Part shown: in pieces, positions 8,341-18,421 of the stretch
How the letters are laid out: each line of letters opens with the position of its first letter
How positions within the stretch are numbered: position 1 is the stretch's first letter
The notes under the pieces: model-generated
Database searches by the model: none
The model's input: only the letters and a program-made list of their open reading frames with translations
Told to the model about the DNA's origin: nothing
Program-made: the position numbers and the translations under genes
From: Deinococcus aquatilis DSM 23025
Lineage (GTDB): Bacteria > Deinococcota > Deinococci > Deinococcales > Deinococcaceae
Reading direction: 5' to 3'
Assembly: GCF_000378445.1 (NCBI RefSeq)
Contig: NZ_KB899708.1
Span: 1 to 64,000 of the forward strand
DNA length: 64,000 nt

Positions 8341-9201
8341 TCAACTTGCCTTGAAGGTGTCGCACTGACTGGGGTCGCCGCTGGTGAAACCGCGCTTGAA
8401 CCAGGTGACGCGCTGCTGGCTGCTGCCGTGCGTAAAGCTGTCGGGCACCACGTAGCCCTGGCCCTGGCGCTGCAATGCGTCGTCACCGATGGCGGCGGCG
8501 GTGTTCAGCGCCTGCGTGATGTCGGCGTCGGTCAGGTTGGCGGCTTCGGTGCCGCGCACCTTGTTGCCCCACACGCCCGCAAAGCAGTCGGCCTGCAACT
8601 CCAGCGCCACGCTGTAGCGGTTGGATTCAGCCTCGCTGCGGGCCTGGCGCTGGGCACGCTCTACCTGATCGGCAATGCCGAGTTCGTTCTGGACGTGGTG
8701 GCCCACCTCATGCGCGATCACGTAGGCAAAGGCAAAGTCTCCGCCGCCGCCCAGACGCTTCTGCATGGTGGCAAAAAAGCTGGTATCCAGATACACCTTG
8801 TTGTCCAGTGGGCAATAGAACGGCCCCACGCTGCTGTCGGCGTTTCCGCATCCACTGGTCGTGCCGCCCGTGAACAGCACCAGCGTGGGCTTGGTATAGG
8901 TGCGGCCCGACTGCTTGAAAATGCCGGTCCAGACCTGATTGGTGCTGCCCAGAATCCGGTCTACGAATTGGTAGCTTTCGTCGCTGGCAGGCGTCTGGGC
9001 CTGCGTCTGAGATTGCTGGGTGGGCGCAGTCTGCGAGCCGCCGCCCAGAATCACGCTGGGGTCTACACCAAAGAACATGGCGATCAGGGCAATAACCAGG
9101 CCCCCGATACCGCCCACGGCAATGCCGCCCCCCGGCAGGCCACCGCCGCCCCGCCGATCCTGCACTCCACCCCCACTGCTCGGAAGATTTTTCCAGTCCA
9201 T
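8341..9201 (-). CDS. Neutral zinc metallopeptidase (YpfJ family)
   Basis: A 286-residue protein with a Gly-rich N-terminus ([17 protein letters not shown]), one membrane span at about 30-45 ([14 protein letters not shown]), a Ser/Gln/Thr linker and a catalytic domain. The zinc motif HEVGHH is at 164-169. ADCFAG further down fits the third zinc ligand region of the family. The Cys pair near 118 and 130 could form a disulfide outside the cell. ATG 9201 has AAGGAG at good distance, and the family N-terminal signature [18 protein letters not shown] begins exactly there. Substrate unknown. Confidence 0.88.
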   Translation of the reverse strand: MDWKNLPSSGGGVQDRRGGGGLPGGGIAVGGIGGLVIALIAMFFGVDPSVILGGGSQTAPTQQSQTQAQTPASDESYQFVDRILGSTNQVWTGIFKQSGRTYTKPTLVLFTGGTTSGCGNADSSVGPFYCPLDNKVYLDTSFFATMQKRLGGGGDFAFAYVIAHEVGHHVQNELGIADQVERAQRQARSEAESNRYSVALELQADCFAGVWGNKVRGTEAANLTDADITQALNTAAAIGDDALQRQGQGYVVPDSFTHGSSQQRVTWFKRGFTSGDPSQCDTFKAS

Positions 9202-9381
9202 AACGGCGCTCTCCTTGATGTGGCTGCCGCACACCCAAAACCCCTGCACGCACGCTGACGGCAAGGCCGGGACACTGCGCGGCTCTATGAGAGGCATTCT
9301 AGGCCGGGCCGGGGAGCAACGGCTGACCGCGCCTTTAGGTTGGATTGTGGAGGCCAAGGGGCGGTCAGAGAAAAAAGTGAA

Positions 9382-9404
9382 CCCCCTCTCCATGCAGGAG
9401 GGGG
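9382..9404 (-). terminator. Rho-independent terminator of the RND efflux operon
   Basis: On the minus strand CCCCCTC and GAGGGGG (7 bp) enclose a 9-base loop. A run of six T follows after five bases. It lies about 60 bases beyond the pump stop codon. Confidence 0.65.
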
Positions 9405-9466
9405 ATTCAGATCAGCACGGTGGCAACGTTCATTCACAGCCTACGGCTCAGAGCCGTCGCCTGAAC

Positions 9467-12400
9467 TCAGTCTCCTGCGGGCAACGCGCCTGCGCCGGAA
9501 TCCGGCTTCCCGAGGTCTACTTTGGCGAGGCCCCCCTGAGACGAATCCGCCCTGGGTTGCGGCGGCTTGATCCGCTTGCGCTCGAAGGTCCAGAACACGG
9601 TGGGCACGACAAAAAAGGTGAGCAGGGTGGACGTGATCACGCCGCCCAGAATCACGATGCCCAGGCCCCGGCGGAACTCTGCGCCGTCGCCTTTGCCCAG
9701 AATCAGGGGAATACTGATGACCAGCACGGTCAGGGTGGTCATCAGAATCGGGCGGAAACGCAGTTCGGCGGCTTCCACGAGGGCGGCCCGCAGCGACATG
9801 GTTCGCACACGCTCGGTCACGAATTCGAGGTACAGAATGGAGTTTTTGGTGGACAGGCCCAGCAAGATCACCATGCCCAGCACCGTGATCACGTCCAGAT
9901 TGACCTTGAACAGGCTGAGGGTCCAGAGGGCGCCCACGATGGCAATCGGCACGGGCAGCAGCAGGTAGATGGGGTAGCGGAACGAGTTGAACTGGCTGCC
10001 CAACACGAGGTAGGTGAGCAAAATCGCCAGCACCAGCACGATGGGGCCGTAGAACACCAGGTCTCCGGTGAGGCCCGCGCTACCAAAGGCGCTGGCGTTG
10101 CCCAGCGTGACGCCGCCCGTCAGCAGGCCCGCCTTAGTCACCTTGTCCACGATGGTCTGCTGATAGCCGAAGGGGTTGGGGCCGTCTTTGATCAGATTGA
10201 TATCCAGCGTGGCGGTGTAGGCCTTGTTCAGTCGGCTGAGGGTGGCCGGGGCCTGTGCCAGCTGGAACGATCCAAGTTGCGACAGGGGCAGGTTGGCATT
10301 CAGCGCCTGCGAATACACGGTCTGAGACAGGAGGCTCTGTTCATCTTTCACGAGGGCCGGATCGAGGCGCACCACGATGTCGATGGAGCGGTCTCCGTCG
10401 CGCAGGCTTCCGGCGGTGCTGCCGTCGTTGTAGGTTCGCAGGGCCTGTGCCACGTCGTTGGCGCTCAGGCCGCTGCCCGCCAACCGCACCGGGTCAGGCG
10501 TGAAGGTGCGCTCCTGCCGGGTGGCGCTCAGACTGCTTTTGAGGGTGGCGATGTTGGAGTCCTGGGAGAGCAGGCGCACCACATCGCGGTTACGCTCGAT
10601 CAGGAGGGCCTGCGTGGGGGCGGTGAGGGCCAGGGTGATGTCGGCGCTTCCGCCGGGGCCACCCTGCTGGGCCGCCACCCGCAGTTCTGATCCGGGCAGG
10701 GCGCGGGCCACCGGTTGCAGCGCCTGCAAATAGCGGGCGCTCAGCACTTCGATGCTGTCGCGTTCGGCCTTGGGAATCAGGGTCACGGTCAGGCTGGAAG
10801 TATTGGCATTGCTGCCGCCCAGCGCACCACCACTGCCCACACTGGTCTGGACGAGGCGCACTTCGGGGCGGGCCAGCAGGTTTTCTTCGATGCGGCGGGT
10901 CAGGCCGTTGGTGGTCGTCAGATCAGTGCCCACCGGCAGGTCGAGGTCTACGGTCAGAATGCCGCTGTCGCTGGCGGGCGTGAAGGCAAAGCCGATATTC
11001 CGCATGGCAAGCGGCACGCTGAACAGGAAAACGGCGGCCACCAGCATCACGATCCAGGAGCGATCCAGCACGCGTTCCACACTACGGGCGTAGGCACGGG
11101 CCACAGCAGTCACGGCGCGGTTGGTGATGCCGTGCAGCGTGCCCGTGAGGGCTTCCAGCAGGGCATACAGCACGGTCAGGAGGTACCGCACCACGGCCAG
11201 GACCACCGGGGCCAGCAGCACCGACAGCACCAGCGCGGCAGGAACTGGCAGTACGCGGGCCAGACCAGCGCCCACCGCCGCCCCAGCCAGCAGCAGCCCA
11301 ATCCAGCCGCCCACACTGCGAATCCCCATGAGGGCACGCCGGAACAGTTCGGGCAGACGGGCCAGCACACGCGGCAGGTCTCGCCACGACACGGCCTCCG
11401 ATTCCTGGGTGTAGGCCATCCGAACGGTCAGGAACAGCAGGCTTTCCAGCCAACTGAGCACGATGGCGGCGGCGATGCCCAGCGCAAACTGGCTGAAGAA
11501 CTGGCCGATGATGCCCGGCATGAAGCTGAGCGGAATCAGCACGGCCAGCAGCGAGAAACTGGCGGCAGTGACGGCGCTGAAGACTTCCGAGCCGCCCAGC
11601 AGCACCGATTTCACGCGGTCGTAGCCCATGTCGCGGTAGCGCTGCACGTTCTCGGCCACCACGATGGAATCATCGACGACGATGCCGATGGCGACGATGA
11701 TCGCCAAGAGCGAGATGATGTTGAAGGTAAAGCCCAGCAAACTGAACAGCAGCGGCGCGGCGCTGATGGAGATGGGAATCGCCAGAATCACGGCGAACGC
11801 GGCGTTCAGGCGGCCCAGGAACAGCAGGCAGATGACACCCACAGCAGCCACAGCAATCAGAAATTCCTTGAAGGTGTCCTTGATGCTGCCGCGAGTTTCG
11901 ATGGTGGTGTCGTTGGCGAGGCTGAGGCTGTAGCCCGCAGGCAACGGCTGGGCTTTCATGGCGGCCCGCACGTTGTCGGTCACGGCCACAGAGTTGGTGC
12001 CACTGGCTTTCCGCACGTTCAGCAGCACGGCGGGCTGACCGTTGACGCGGGCAAAGCTGCTGCTGGCGGCGGCTCCGTCACGGATACTGGCAACGTCGGC
12101 CACCCGCAGGCCCGTCGCAGGATCGACGATGATTCGGCTCACGTCTCCGACGCTGGTGGGGGTATTGCGGGTGGAAAACTGAGTGGTGTTGCCCCCCTGC
12201 GTGACCGTTCCGGCGGGCAGATCGAGGGCCGAGGCGCTGATGGCCCCGGTGACTCGGGCGGGCGTGAGGTTATAGCTTTGCAGGCGGGCCGGGTCCAGCA
12301 GCACCTGAATCTGGCGTTCCGGGCCGCCCGACAGCCCCACGTCGGCCACGCCTTCCACGCGCTCCAGCCGGGGCACCAGCGTATCTTCGGCAAAAGTGGT

Positions 12401-12937
12401 CACGTCGGCGGGGCGGGCGCTGCCGCCCAACAGGGCCAGCGTCAGAATCGGCGTGGCGTTGGGGTCGAATTTTTGTACCACAGGTGCTTCGGTGCCGTCG
12501 GGCAGGGTGCCGCGAATGGCCGCCACCGCCTGAGACACGCTGTTGGCGGCGCTATCGATGTTGGTGCTGTCGGCAAAGGTAATGACCACTGCCGACTGGT
12601 TGCTGACGCTGGTGGTGTTGATGTCCACCACGCCCGCGATGGTACTGATGGCATCTTCGACCCGGCGGCTGACCTCGCGGTCGACCTGATCGGGATTGGC
12701 CCCCGGATAGGACGTACTGACCGCCAGAATCGGCACCTCGAAATTGGGCAGCAACTCCACGCCCAGCCGGAAGGTCGCCACCAGTCCGAACAGCACCAGC
12801 ATCACGAAAATGCCGATAGAAAAGACGTAATTGCGAACGCTGAAACGGATAAAGGGATTGATGGTCGGTTCGGGCGTGCCGTCGGGCAGGGTGCCGCGTG
12901 AGGCAAGGTCTACGCTGTCGGGGTCATGGGTACTCAT
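9467..12937 (-). CDS. RND-family efflux pump, inner-membrane subunit (AcrB/MdtC-like)
   Basis: A proton-driven exporter of 1156 residues, longer than the usual 1020-1050. Typical features: N-terminal span [26 protein letters not shown]; the [20 protein letters not shown] porter segment; proton-relay Asp pair in [13 protein letters not shown] of TM4; a C-terminal [14 protein letters not shown] span. Between TM6 and TM7 (about 11080-11330) there are two extra hydrophobic stretches ([34 protein letters not shown]), which account for the added length. It overlaps the adaptor gene by 4 bases (ATGA), as last gene of a four-gene operon under the TetR regulator at 16971. Substrates unknown. Confidence 0.93.
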   Translation of the reverse strand: MSTHDPDSVDLASRGTLPDGTPEPTINPFIRFSVRNYVFSIGIFVMLVLFGLVATFRLGVELLPNFEVPILAVSTSYPGANPDQVDREVSRRVEDAISTIAGVVDINTTSVSNQSAVVITFADSTNIDSAANSVSQAVAAIRGTLPDGTEAPVVQKFDPNATPILTLALLGGSARPADVTTFAEDTLVPRLERVEGVADVGLSGGPERQIQVLLDPARLQSYNLTPARVTGAISASALDLPAGTVTQGGNTTQFSTRNTPTSVGDVSRIIVDPATGLRVADVASIRDGAAASSSFARVNGQPAVLLNVRKASGTNSVAVTDNVRAAMKAQPLPAGYSLSLANDTTIETRGSIKDTFKEFLIAVAAVGVICLLFLGRLNAAFAVILAIPISISAAPLLFSLLGFTFNIISLLAIIVAIGIVVDDSIVVAENVQRYRDMGYDRVKSVLLGGSEVFSAVTAASFSLLAVLIPLSFMPGIIGQFFSQFALGIAAAIVLSWLESLLFLTVRMAYTQESEAVSWRDLPRVLARLPELFRRALMGIRSVGGWIGLLLAGAAVGAGLARVLPVPAALVLSVLLAPVVLAVVRYLLTVLYALLEALTGTLHGITNRAVTAVARAYARSVERVLDRSWIVMLVAAVFLFSVPLAMRNIGFAFTPASDSGILTVDLDLPVGTDLTTTNGLTRRIEENLLARPEVRLVQTSVGSGGALGGSNANTSSLTVTLIPKAERDSIEVLSARYLQALQPVARALPGSELRVAAQQGGPGGSADITLALTAPTQALLIERNRDVVRLLSQDSNIATLKSSLSATRQERTFTPDPVRLAGSGLSANDVAQALRTYNDGSTAGSLRDGDRSIDIVVRLDPALVKDEQSLLSQTVYSQALNANLPLSQLGSFQLAQAPATLSRLNKAYTATLDINLIKDGPNPFGYQQTIVDKVTKAGLLTGGVTLGNASAFGSAGLTGDLVFYGPIVLVLAILLTYLVLGSQFNSFRYPIYLLLPVPIAIVGALWTLSLFKVNLDVITVLGMVILLGLSTKNSILYLEFVTERVRTMSLRAALVEAAELRFRPILMTTLTVLVISIPLILGKGDGAEFRRGLGIVILGGVITSTLLTFFVVPTVFWTFERKRIKPPQPRADSSQGGLAKVDLGKPDSGAGALPAGD

Positions 12938-14265
12938 GGGGCCTCCCCTGTCTGACTCTCGGCAGAGCCAGCGCCAGCAGCCGTCTCCACGCGGATTCCT
13001 GCGCCGTCTTGCAAGCTGGGCGGCACCGGAGAAATCACCTGTGCGCCTGCCTCCAGCCCACGCACCGCCACCTGACCACCGGATTCGGCCACCACGGTCA
13101 CCGCCTGACGCCGTGCCACATTGCCCGCCGCGAGGTACACCGAGTTTTCTCCATTATCGACCTGCACGGCTCCGCTGGGCACCAGAATGCCCTGCCCCAG
13201 GGTGGCGCGGTAACGGGCCTGAGCACTGGCCCCCACCGGCAATTTGCCGCCGCCCTGCACCCGCGCCGTGATGGGCACAAGTCGGTCGGTTCCGGCAATG
13301 CTGGGACTGTCCTGCACGGTGGCGACGTAATTTACGCCTCCGTAGCCGAGGTTCAGGGTGGTTCCGGCGGTCAGGGCGGCAGCGTCGGCGGGCGTGGCAT
13401 TGAACTTCACCTTGATGGAGCCGGGATCGACCAGCCTGAAGACCGTGCTGCCCTGCCCCGCGAACTCTCCGACCTGCACGTTCAGGCTGGCGACCGTGCC
13501 CGCAAAGGGAGCGCGAACCGCAGTGCGGGCCAGATTTTCTTCGGCCTGCCGCACGCCTGCCTGGGCGCTGGCAAGCTGCGCCTGCTGAAGCGGCACGCTG
13601 CCCTGAGCGTTCTGGCCGTTCTGGGCCAGGGAATTGCGGGCCTGTGCCAACTGGCTCTGGGCGGTGGCAAGCTGCGCCCGCGCACTTTGCAGGTCGGCCA
13701 GACTGATGCCGCCCAGCCCGTACAGGCTCTCGCTGCTCTGGGCGTTCTGCTGCGCCTGAGACAGGGTGGCCTGAGCGGCCTGCACCGCCGCATTCAGTGA
13801 GGTGGTGGCCTGCCCAGTGGTGGTGCGGGTCTGGTTCAGGTTGATCTGGGCCTGCTGCACCTGAAGGCGGGCGTTCTCCAGCGCCTGACGCTGCTGAGAA
13901 TCGTCGAGCTGCACCACAACCTGTCCGGCACGAACCTGCTCGCCCTCCGTGGCCAGCACGCGCACCACGTTGCCGCCGCTCTGGGCCGCCACATTGCTGT
14001 CCCGGTCGGCCTGAATGGTGGCGCTGGAGGTCCGCTGAACGGTGAGGGTTCCGGTTCTGGCCGCCACCACGCGCACCCCGAGGGTGGTGGTTTTGGCAGG
14101 TACAGCGTCCAGATCGTTGGTGGTGGTGGCCGCAGCGGGTTTGGCTTCACCGTCTGCCGCCGTCTTGCCGCCGGGGGGCGTGCAGGCCACCAACAGCGTC
14201 AGGGTCAGGAGCGTCAGGGCAAGCGGGGTTTTACGGATAGAAGTGGTCGGGGCGAGTAGACCCAT
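12934..14265 (-). CDS. RND periplasmic adaptor lipoprotein (AcrA/MdtA-like)
   Basis: A 443-residue membrane-fusion protein that links pump to outer-membrane channel. Lipobox LLVAC puts the lipidated Cys at residue 28. Then come a biotinyl-lipoyl half ([25 protein letters not shown]), a long Gln/Ala-rich coiled-coil hairpin ([17 protein letters not shown] to [10 protein letters not shown]), and the second lipoyl half [25 protein letters not shown]. ATG 14265 is chosen because it lies 5 bases after the TolC stop and directly precedes the signal peptide; the longer reading adds unrelated residues. It overlaps the pump gene by 4 bases. Confidence 0.92.
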   Translation of the reverse strand: MGLLAPTTSIRKTPLALTLLTLTLLVACTPPGGKTAADGEAKPAAATTTNDLDAVPAKTTTLGVRVVAARTGTLTVQRTSSATIQADRDSNVAAQSGGNVVRVLATEGEQVRAGQVVVQLDDSQQRQALENARLQVQQAQINLNQTRTTTGQATTSLNAAVQAAQATLSQAQQNAQSSESLYGLGGISLADLQSARAQLATAQSQLAQARNSLAQNGQNAQGSVPLQQAQLASAQAGVRQAEENLARTAVRAPFAGTVASLNVQVGEFAGQGSTVFRLVDPGSIKVKFNATPADAAALTAGTTLNLGYGGVNYVATVQDSPSIAGTDRLVPITARVQGGGKLPVGASAQARYRATLGQGILVPSGAVQVDNGENSVYLAAGNVARRQAVTVVAESGGQVAVRGLEAGAQVISPVPPSLQDGAGIRVETAAGAGSAESQTGEAP

Positions 14266-14270
14266 TCCCC

Positions 14271-15353
14271 TCACCTCACCAGTCCGGTCACGTCGGTGCC
14301 CGACGCGCTGGACAGCGCTGCCAACGCCCGCCACAGGTTGTCCTGGGCCTGAATGACAGCGAAGGCGGCCTGGGCGCTCTGCACCTGCGCCTGCTGCACT
14401 TCCACGGCAGCGGCAGTTCCGGCCTTCAGACGGGCCTGCGCCTGCGTCAGACTGGTCTGGGCGTTGGCGCTGCTCTGGCGGGCTAGTTCCACCCGTTCCT
14501 GTGCGTCACCCAGGCTGCGGTAGGCGTCGCGCACCTGCGTATTGGCGGCGCGGGCGGCGTCGTCGAGGCTCCGCTGGGCATTGGCAAGAGAGGTGCGGGC
14601 GTCCTGCAGGGTGCGAACCGGGGTGTAGTCGTTGTCGGCGATGTTGACCTGCAGATTGGCAAAGCTCACGCCCTGCGCGGCCTTCACCAGAGAAGGCAAG
14701 CGTTTTTCCAGGCCCGATTGCAGGGTGGCCAGCGTCAGGGTGGGCCTGGGCGGGGCAGGTGGGGCGGTGAGGGTCAGGTCGGTGCCGGTGGGCAGGCCGA
14801 GGGTGCGGGCCAGTTGCGCCTCCAGCACGGGCTGCTGGGCGCGGGCGTCGGCCAGTTCCTGACGGTTCTGGTTCAGGCTGGTCTGGGCGCGGTTCACGTC
14901 CAGTTGGGTGGCAACGCGGGCCTGCAACCGGGCGCGGGCAATGGCCAGATTACGCTCGTCCAGCGACACCTGCGAGGCATTCAGGGTGACCCGGCCAGCG
15001 GCCTCAAATGCGCCGATGTACTGCCCCAGCACGGTCTGGGCAATGTTCAGCTTGGTGCCGTCCAGCGTCACGGTCTGCGCGGTCACGTCCTGCTGGGCCT
15101 GCGTCAGCGTGGTGATGATGGAGGTGGGGTCGGCCTGCACCGCCTTCAGATTGGCCTGGGCCTTTTGCAGGTTGGCGCGGGCAGTGGTGACATCGGGGCC
15201 ACTGGCAAGGGCGCGGGTCACGGCACTTTCCAGCGTGAGGGCAACCGCCTGGGCCGATGCGGAGGAGGCCGCCAGCGAGAGGCCGAGGGTCAGCATCAGA
15301 GCGACGGAAGGGCTGATGCGGGTGGGGATGGTGCGGGTCAGGGTACGGGTCAT
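14271..15353 (-). CDS. TolC-like outer-membrane efflux protein, second copy (360 aa)
   Basis: A secreted (signal peptide ending ASSASAQA, about residue 35), Ala/Gln-rich alpha-helical protein of the TolC family, with two similar halves ([26 protein letters not shown]...; [20 protein letters not shown]...). At 360 residues it is shorter than a typical TolC (420-470) and may lack part of the beta-barrel. It starts inside the stop of the upstream TolC-like gene (ATGA) and ends 5 bases before the adaptor. Two different TolC-like proteins in one operon is unusual; they may form a mixed channel or serve different partners. Confidence 0.85.
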   Translation of the reverse strand: MTRTLTRTIPTRISPSVALMLTLGLSLAASSASAQAVALTLESAVTRALASGPDVTTARANLQKAQANLKAVQADPTSIITTLTQAQQDVTAQTVTLDGTKLNIAQTVLGQYIGAFEAAGRVTLNASQVSLDERNLAIARARLQARVATQLDVNRAQTSLNQNRQELADARAQQPVLEAQLARTLGLPTGTDLTLTAPPAPPRPTLTLATLQSGLEKRLPSLVKAAQGVSFANLQVNIADNDYTPVRTLQDARTSLANAQRSLDDAARAANTQVRDAYRSLGDAQERVELARQSSANAQTSLTQAQARLKAGTAAAVEVQQAQVQSAQAAFAVIQAQDNLWRALAALSSASGTDVTGLVR

Positions 15354-16819
15354 GGGCGGCCTCCGGTGGGCAGAGCAAGGGGATTGGGCTGTGTTGGGCT
15401 GAGCAGGGTGGGATCGAGTTCGGCGCTGGCCTGTGACAGCAGCAGCGAAGCGACGTAGGCGTTAGAGGTGGCGGCGTTCAGGGAGTTCTGGGCCTGTGCA
15501 ACGCTCAGTTCAGCCTGCGCGACGTCCAGTGGCGTGACCAGTCCAGCTTCCAGGCGGGCGCGGGTGGTGGTCAGGCTCGACTCAGCGCGGGCCAGCGCCG
15601 AGGTCGCTTCTTCGGCCCGGTCAAGAGCAGTCAGAAGGTCAGCGGCTTTCTGCCGTACGTCCAGATCCACGCTCTGGCGGGCCGAATCCAGTGCCAACGC
15701 TGCGGCCTGCTGGCCCACATCGGCGCTGGCGAGAGCGGTGCCTTTGCCGCTGCCGAAGACGGGCAGACTGGCATTCAGACTGAGGGCGAGGCCCGTTGGC
15801 AACGCGGTGGCAGACTCCCGAAGCGGAAAGCTGACCTGCGCGGCGGCCACACCCGATTTGACGTTCAGGCTGCCGCCCACCGTGCGCCCGGCACTGCCGG
15901 TGCTACTGGCCAGTTGGCCGTACTGCACGCCCGCGCTCAGCTCTGGAAGCGAGAGGTCAAGCTGTGCGGCGCGTTGCTGCGCTCCGGCGTCGGCCAGTTG
16001 TGCAGCGGCGCGAATAACCTCGGGGCGGGCCACCAGAGCGCGGGCCACCAAGGCGTCTATGTCGGCAGGGGCAGCGGGCAGGGGCGGTACAGCATCAAAG
16101 GCGGCAGCGGTGCCGGGCAGCGTGACACTCTGGCCCAGCAGGTTTGCCAGCGCACGCGCCGCCAGATTCACGGCAGTTCTGGCCTGTGCCGCCGAGTTCT
16201 GGGCGCTTTGCAGGGCAGCCTCGCGCTCCTGTAGGGCCAGTTCGGGAATCAGGTTGGCGGTGCGCTGGGCACGGGCCACGTCCAGTTGGCGGGCAGCCAG
16301 AGCGACCTGAGCTTCGGCCAACGCCGAGCCTGCGGTCGCTTCCCGCGCCGAGCCGTAGGCACGAACCGCCTGCACCAGCAGGGATACGCGGGCGTCACGC
16401 AATTCGGCTCCAGCACGGTTCAGGGCGCGTTCGGCAATCCGCACACCCTCGAAGGTGGCCGACCAGGGCAGCACGCTGGCCGAGACCTGCGCCGTCAGGG
16501 TGGCATTGCCCAGCCAGTCGCCGGAATCCAGCGGCACCTTGATCAGACTGGCGTCGGTGCCGACCGTCACGTTCAGGCCAGCACGGGCGCGGGCACTGTC
16601 CAGACTCAACTGGGCCGAGCGGTACTGCAAATCGGCGCTACGCCAGCCCGGAGCAGTCCGCACCAGCGTCAGTGTCTGAGCGAGAGTCAGGGGAGGAGTT
16701 ACAGGAGTGGTGGCCGGAACTGGAGCGGGCGGGGCGGTCTGGGCGTGTGCGGCAGGCCATCCCACCAGCAGGGCCGCAGATAACAGCGCAGACATCGGTA
16801 CAGACAAAGAAAATCGCAT
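15350..16819 (-). CDS. TolC-like outer-membrane efflux protein, first copy
   Basis: A 489-residue secreted TolC family protein and first gene of the efflux operon. Signal peptide [18 protein letters not shown], then long amphipathic helices rich in Ala, Gln and Arg in two repeats ([51 protein letters not shown]). ATG 16819 starts just before the signal peptide, but the ribosome site is weak (GAGG 14 bases up); an in-frame longer start up to 16906 would place extra residues over the operator region and is less likely. It shares an ATGA overlap with the next gene. Its promoter region carries a TetR operator at 16888. Confidence 0.88.
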   Translation of the reverse strand: MRFSLSVPMSALLSAALLVGWPAAHAQTAPPAPVPATTPVTPPLTLAQTLTLVRTAPGWRSADLQYRSAQLSLDSARARAGLNVTVGTDASLIKVPLDSGDWLGNATLTAQVSASVLPWSATFEGVRIAERALNRAGAELRDARVSLLVQAVRAYGSAREATAGSALAEAQVALAARQLDVARAQRTANLIPELALQEREAALQSAQNSAAQARTAVNLAARALANLLGQSVTLPGTAAAFDAVPPLPAAPADIDALVARALVARPEVIRAAAQLADAGAQQRAAQLDLSLPELSAGVQYGQLASSTGSAGRTVGGSLNVKSGVAAAQVSFPLRESATALPTGLALSLNASLPVFGSGKGTALASADVGQQAAALALDSARQSVDLDVRQKAADLLTALDRAEEATSALARAESSLTTTRARLEAGLVTPLDVAQAELSVAQAQNSLNAATSNAYVASLLLSQASAELDPTLLSPTQPNPLALPTGGRP

Positions 16820-16887
16820 AGGAACAGGCAACCTCAGGGGGGCAAGGCGGGGCAGAGAGGGCGGGAAACAGAGGAGTGGAGATACAG

Positions 16888-16909
16888 TTAACGAGTAAAG
16901 ACTCACTTA
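16888..16909. promoter_or_regulatory. TetR operator upstream of the efflux operon
   Basis: A 22-base imperfect palindrome with core CGAGTAAAGACTCACTTA. In reverse complement it matches the site at 17555-17576 at 20 of 22 positions. Half-sites are AGYGAGT. Position and matching copy at the regulator gene itself indicate that the adjacent TetR protein binds both. Confidence 0.8.
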
Positions 16910-16970
16910 CACGCAGAGTTTACGGGAAAGGTGGTCAAAAGGTTCCCATCTCACGGCCAGAGAAGAGAGG

Positions 16971-17555
16971 TCACGGCTCCAGCCCCGGCCACAGCACATC
17001 CATCACGCCGCGCACCAACCGGCCCGGATCCATCGGCGGGCGGTGAGGGTCGGGCATGAGGTGTTCGAGGTGCAGGTACTGGGTCATGGCGCCCATCCAT
17101 AGCAGCGCCGCAATATCTGCATCTACGGGCCGAATGCGTCCCAGCGCTCCTTCTGCTCGCAAATAGGAGGCCACCGCCTGCGTATCTTTACGCATCGGGT
17201 GTTCCAGTTTCATCAGCATCGGGTTGGCCTGCCCGCGTGAAAGCATCAGCATCAGGTTGGGTAATAAACGGGCGGCGACTTCCAGGAGTTCCAGCGCGGC
17301 GCGTTCCAGATTACGCCGCACATCGCCCTGGCCGACCTGCGCGTTCAGGTGTTCGCACCAACGTGAGGCTTCCCGTAGCCCCACCACCTCCTCAAAAATG
17401 TCCTCCTTGGTGGGAAACCGCTTAAAGAGCGTGCCTTCAGAAATCCCGGCACGCCGCGCAATTTCGGCAGTGGTGGCGGAAAAACCGTGTTCCAGAAACA
17501 CTTCACGGGCCGCCGCCGTGATTTGTTCGTCAGTGATGATGCGGGGGCGGGCCAT
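16971..17555 (-). CDS. TetR-family repressor of the efflux operon
   Basis: A 194-residue protein. Helix-turn-helix at residues 8-50: [20 protein letters not shown] followed by [26 protein letters not shown]. The remainder is the alpha-helical ligand domain ([23 protein letters not shown]), similar to AcrR-type drug-sensing regulators. It is encoded on the same strand and directly upstream of the tolC-adaptor-RND operon. Two near-identical operators lie before the operon (16888) and over its own start (17555), so it probably represses both and responds to a pumped compound. Start ATG 17555. Confidence 0.88.
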   Translation of the reverse strand: MARPRIITDEQITAAAREVFLEHGFSATTAEIARRAGISEGTLFKRFPTKEDIFEEVVGLREASRWCEHLNAQVGQGDVRRNLERAALELLEVAARLLPNLMLMLSRGQANPMLMKLEHPMRKDTQAVASYLRAEGALGRIRPVDADIAALLWMGAMTQYLHLEHLMPDPHRPPMDPGRLVRGVMDVLWPGLEP

Positions 17556-17576
17556 AAGTGAGTGTTTACTCGCTAA
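17555..17576. promoter_or_regulatory. TetR operator overlapping the regulator start codon
   Basis: TAAGTGAGTGTTTACTCGCT plus AA. It begins at the first base of the start codon. It is the reverse complement partner of the site at 16888 (20 of 22 match). Binding here would block the regulator's own expression. Confidence 0.8.
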
Positions 17577-17670
17577 TAGGCACGGTCAACCGTAGGGTCA
17601 ATGACAATTCCAGTAAAACCTTGAGCCACAACACACCCAATACCCCCAGTGGGGACCTAAACTGCGTGCC

Positions 17671-17850
17671 ATGACACAACCCAGCGGCGGCAAGCAGTCT
17701 GGCGAACTCCAGCAGGGCGAGGTTGTTATCAGCGGTGTGGATACCGGCCCCGCCGATGCCGAGCGCGAGAACCGCACGCCCACCGAGGATCATGCCCGCT
17801 TTCAGCCACTGGCCCACCCGGTAGAGGAACCGGAGGACGAGGACGGCTAG
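17671..17850 (+). CDS. Small acidic protein (59 aa), leaderless
   Basis: An ORF of 59 residues starting MTQPSGGKQSGELQQGEVV and ending with an Asp/Glu-rich tail (EEPEDEDG). It has no known motif. A TAAACT -10-like box at 17658-17663 lies 7 bases before the ATG, the leaderless layout seen for other genes here, and third positions are mostly G or C. A perfect 18-bp hairpin follows 29 bases after the stop. These three points make it a likely real gene despite its size. The role is unknown; the sequence looks disordered. Confidence 0.55.
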   Translation: MTQPSGGKQSGELQQGEVVISGVDTGPADAERENRTPTEDHARFQPLAHPVEEPEDEDG

Positions 17851-17879
17851 AGGGGCTGTGGGGTGTGGGAGAGCAGAAC

Positions 17880-17926
17880 GTGGATCGTAGATCGTGGTTT
17901 GGCTGTTCCCACGATCTACGATCCAC
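17880..17926. terminator. Perfect 18-bp inverted repeat, probable two-way terminator
   Basis: GTGGATCGTAGATCGTGG (17880-17897) and its exact reverse complement (17909-17926) enclose an 11-base loop. It sits between convergent genes (the small + gene and the - cytochrome-like gene). Sequence-related copies occur at 44653-44702 and 28861-28988. Confidence 0.7.
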
Positions 17927-17938
17927 TCTCCACTTGCG

Positions 17939-18421
17939 TTATTTTTTCTGAGCTTGCTGCGGCTCGAACTGCCTTACCCCGCCCGCCGCCTCAAACCTGG
18001 CCTGCACCACTTCCAGCGCCTCTGACGGTTTGCTGGCCGCGTTTCCGGGCAGGGTTTTGGCCCAGACTTCCAGCGCGTCGGGGTAGGAGTCGCCGTCGGC
18101 ATCGGCTCCCGATTCCAGCAGGATGTACAGCACCTCGGGGAATTTGGCCTTGCCGCCCGCTTCGGCGTTGGCCTTGAAGGTGGCGCGGATGGCCTCGCCA
18201 AAGGGGTTCCACGGTGCGCCGCCCGTTTCTTTGACGTGGCAATAGCTGCACGCCATCACGCGGCGGTCCAGGGCCGCCAGGCCGCTGCCGTCGTCCAGAT
18301 GAAACTGGGTGATGGCCTGCATACGGTATTTGGGCAGGGCCAGAGCAGCGGGGGCAGCCAGCACCAGCAGGGCAAGAATGCCGCCTAGAACGTGCTTCTC
18401 TGAGAACTTCAGGCCAACCAC
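17939..18421 (-). CDS. Secreted CxxCH (single-haem-like) protein with a calcium-loop motif
   Basis: A 160-residue protein with an N-terminal signal or anchor ([18 protein letters not shown]). One CSYCH motif near residue 58 suits covalent haem attachment. [13 protein letters not shown] loop near residues 106-117 resembles calcium-binding DxDxDG loops. No second cytochrome c hallmark (distal Met) stands out, so electron transfer is only a guess. Its start overlaps the end of the DUF1501 gene by 13 bases, and it is the last gene of a DUF1800-DUF1501 operon, suggesting a role at the cell surface with those proteins. A hairpin follows at 17880-17926. Confidence 0.7.
   Translation of the reverse strand: MVGLKFSEKHVLGGILALLVLAAPAALALPKYRMQAITQFHLDDGSGLAALDRRVMACSYCHVKETGGAPWNPFGEAIRATFKANAEAGGKAKFPEVLYILLESGADADGDSYPDALEVWAKTLPGNAASKPSEALEVVQARFEAAGGVRQFEPQQAQKK

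Noticed and set aside
10715..12901. 728-codon frame on the plus strand
   Set aside because: Antisense to the RND pump; translation is His/Gln/Gly-rich noise typical of high-G+C shadows. The same holds for the long plus-strand frame at 9020-10690.
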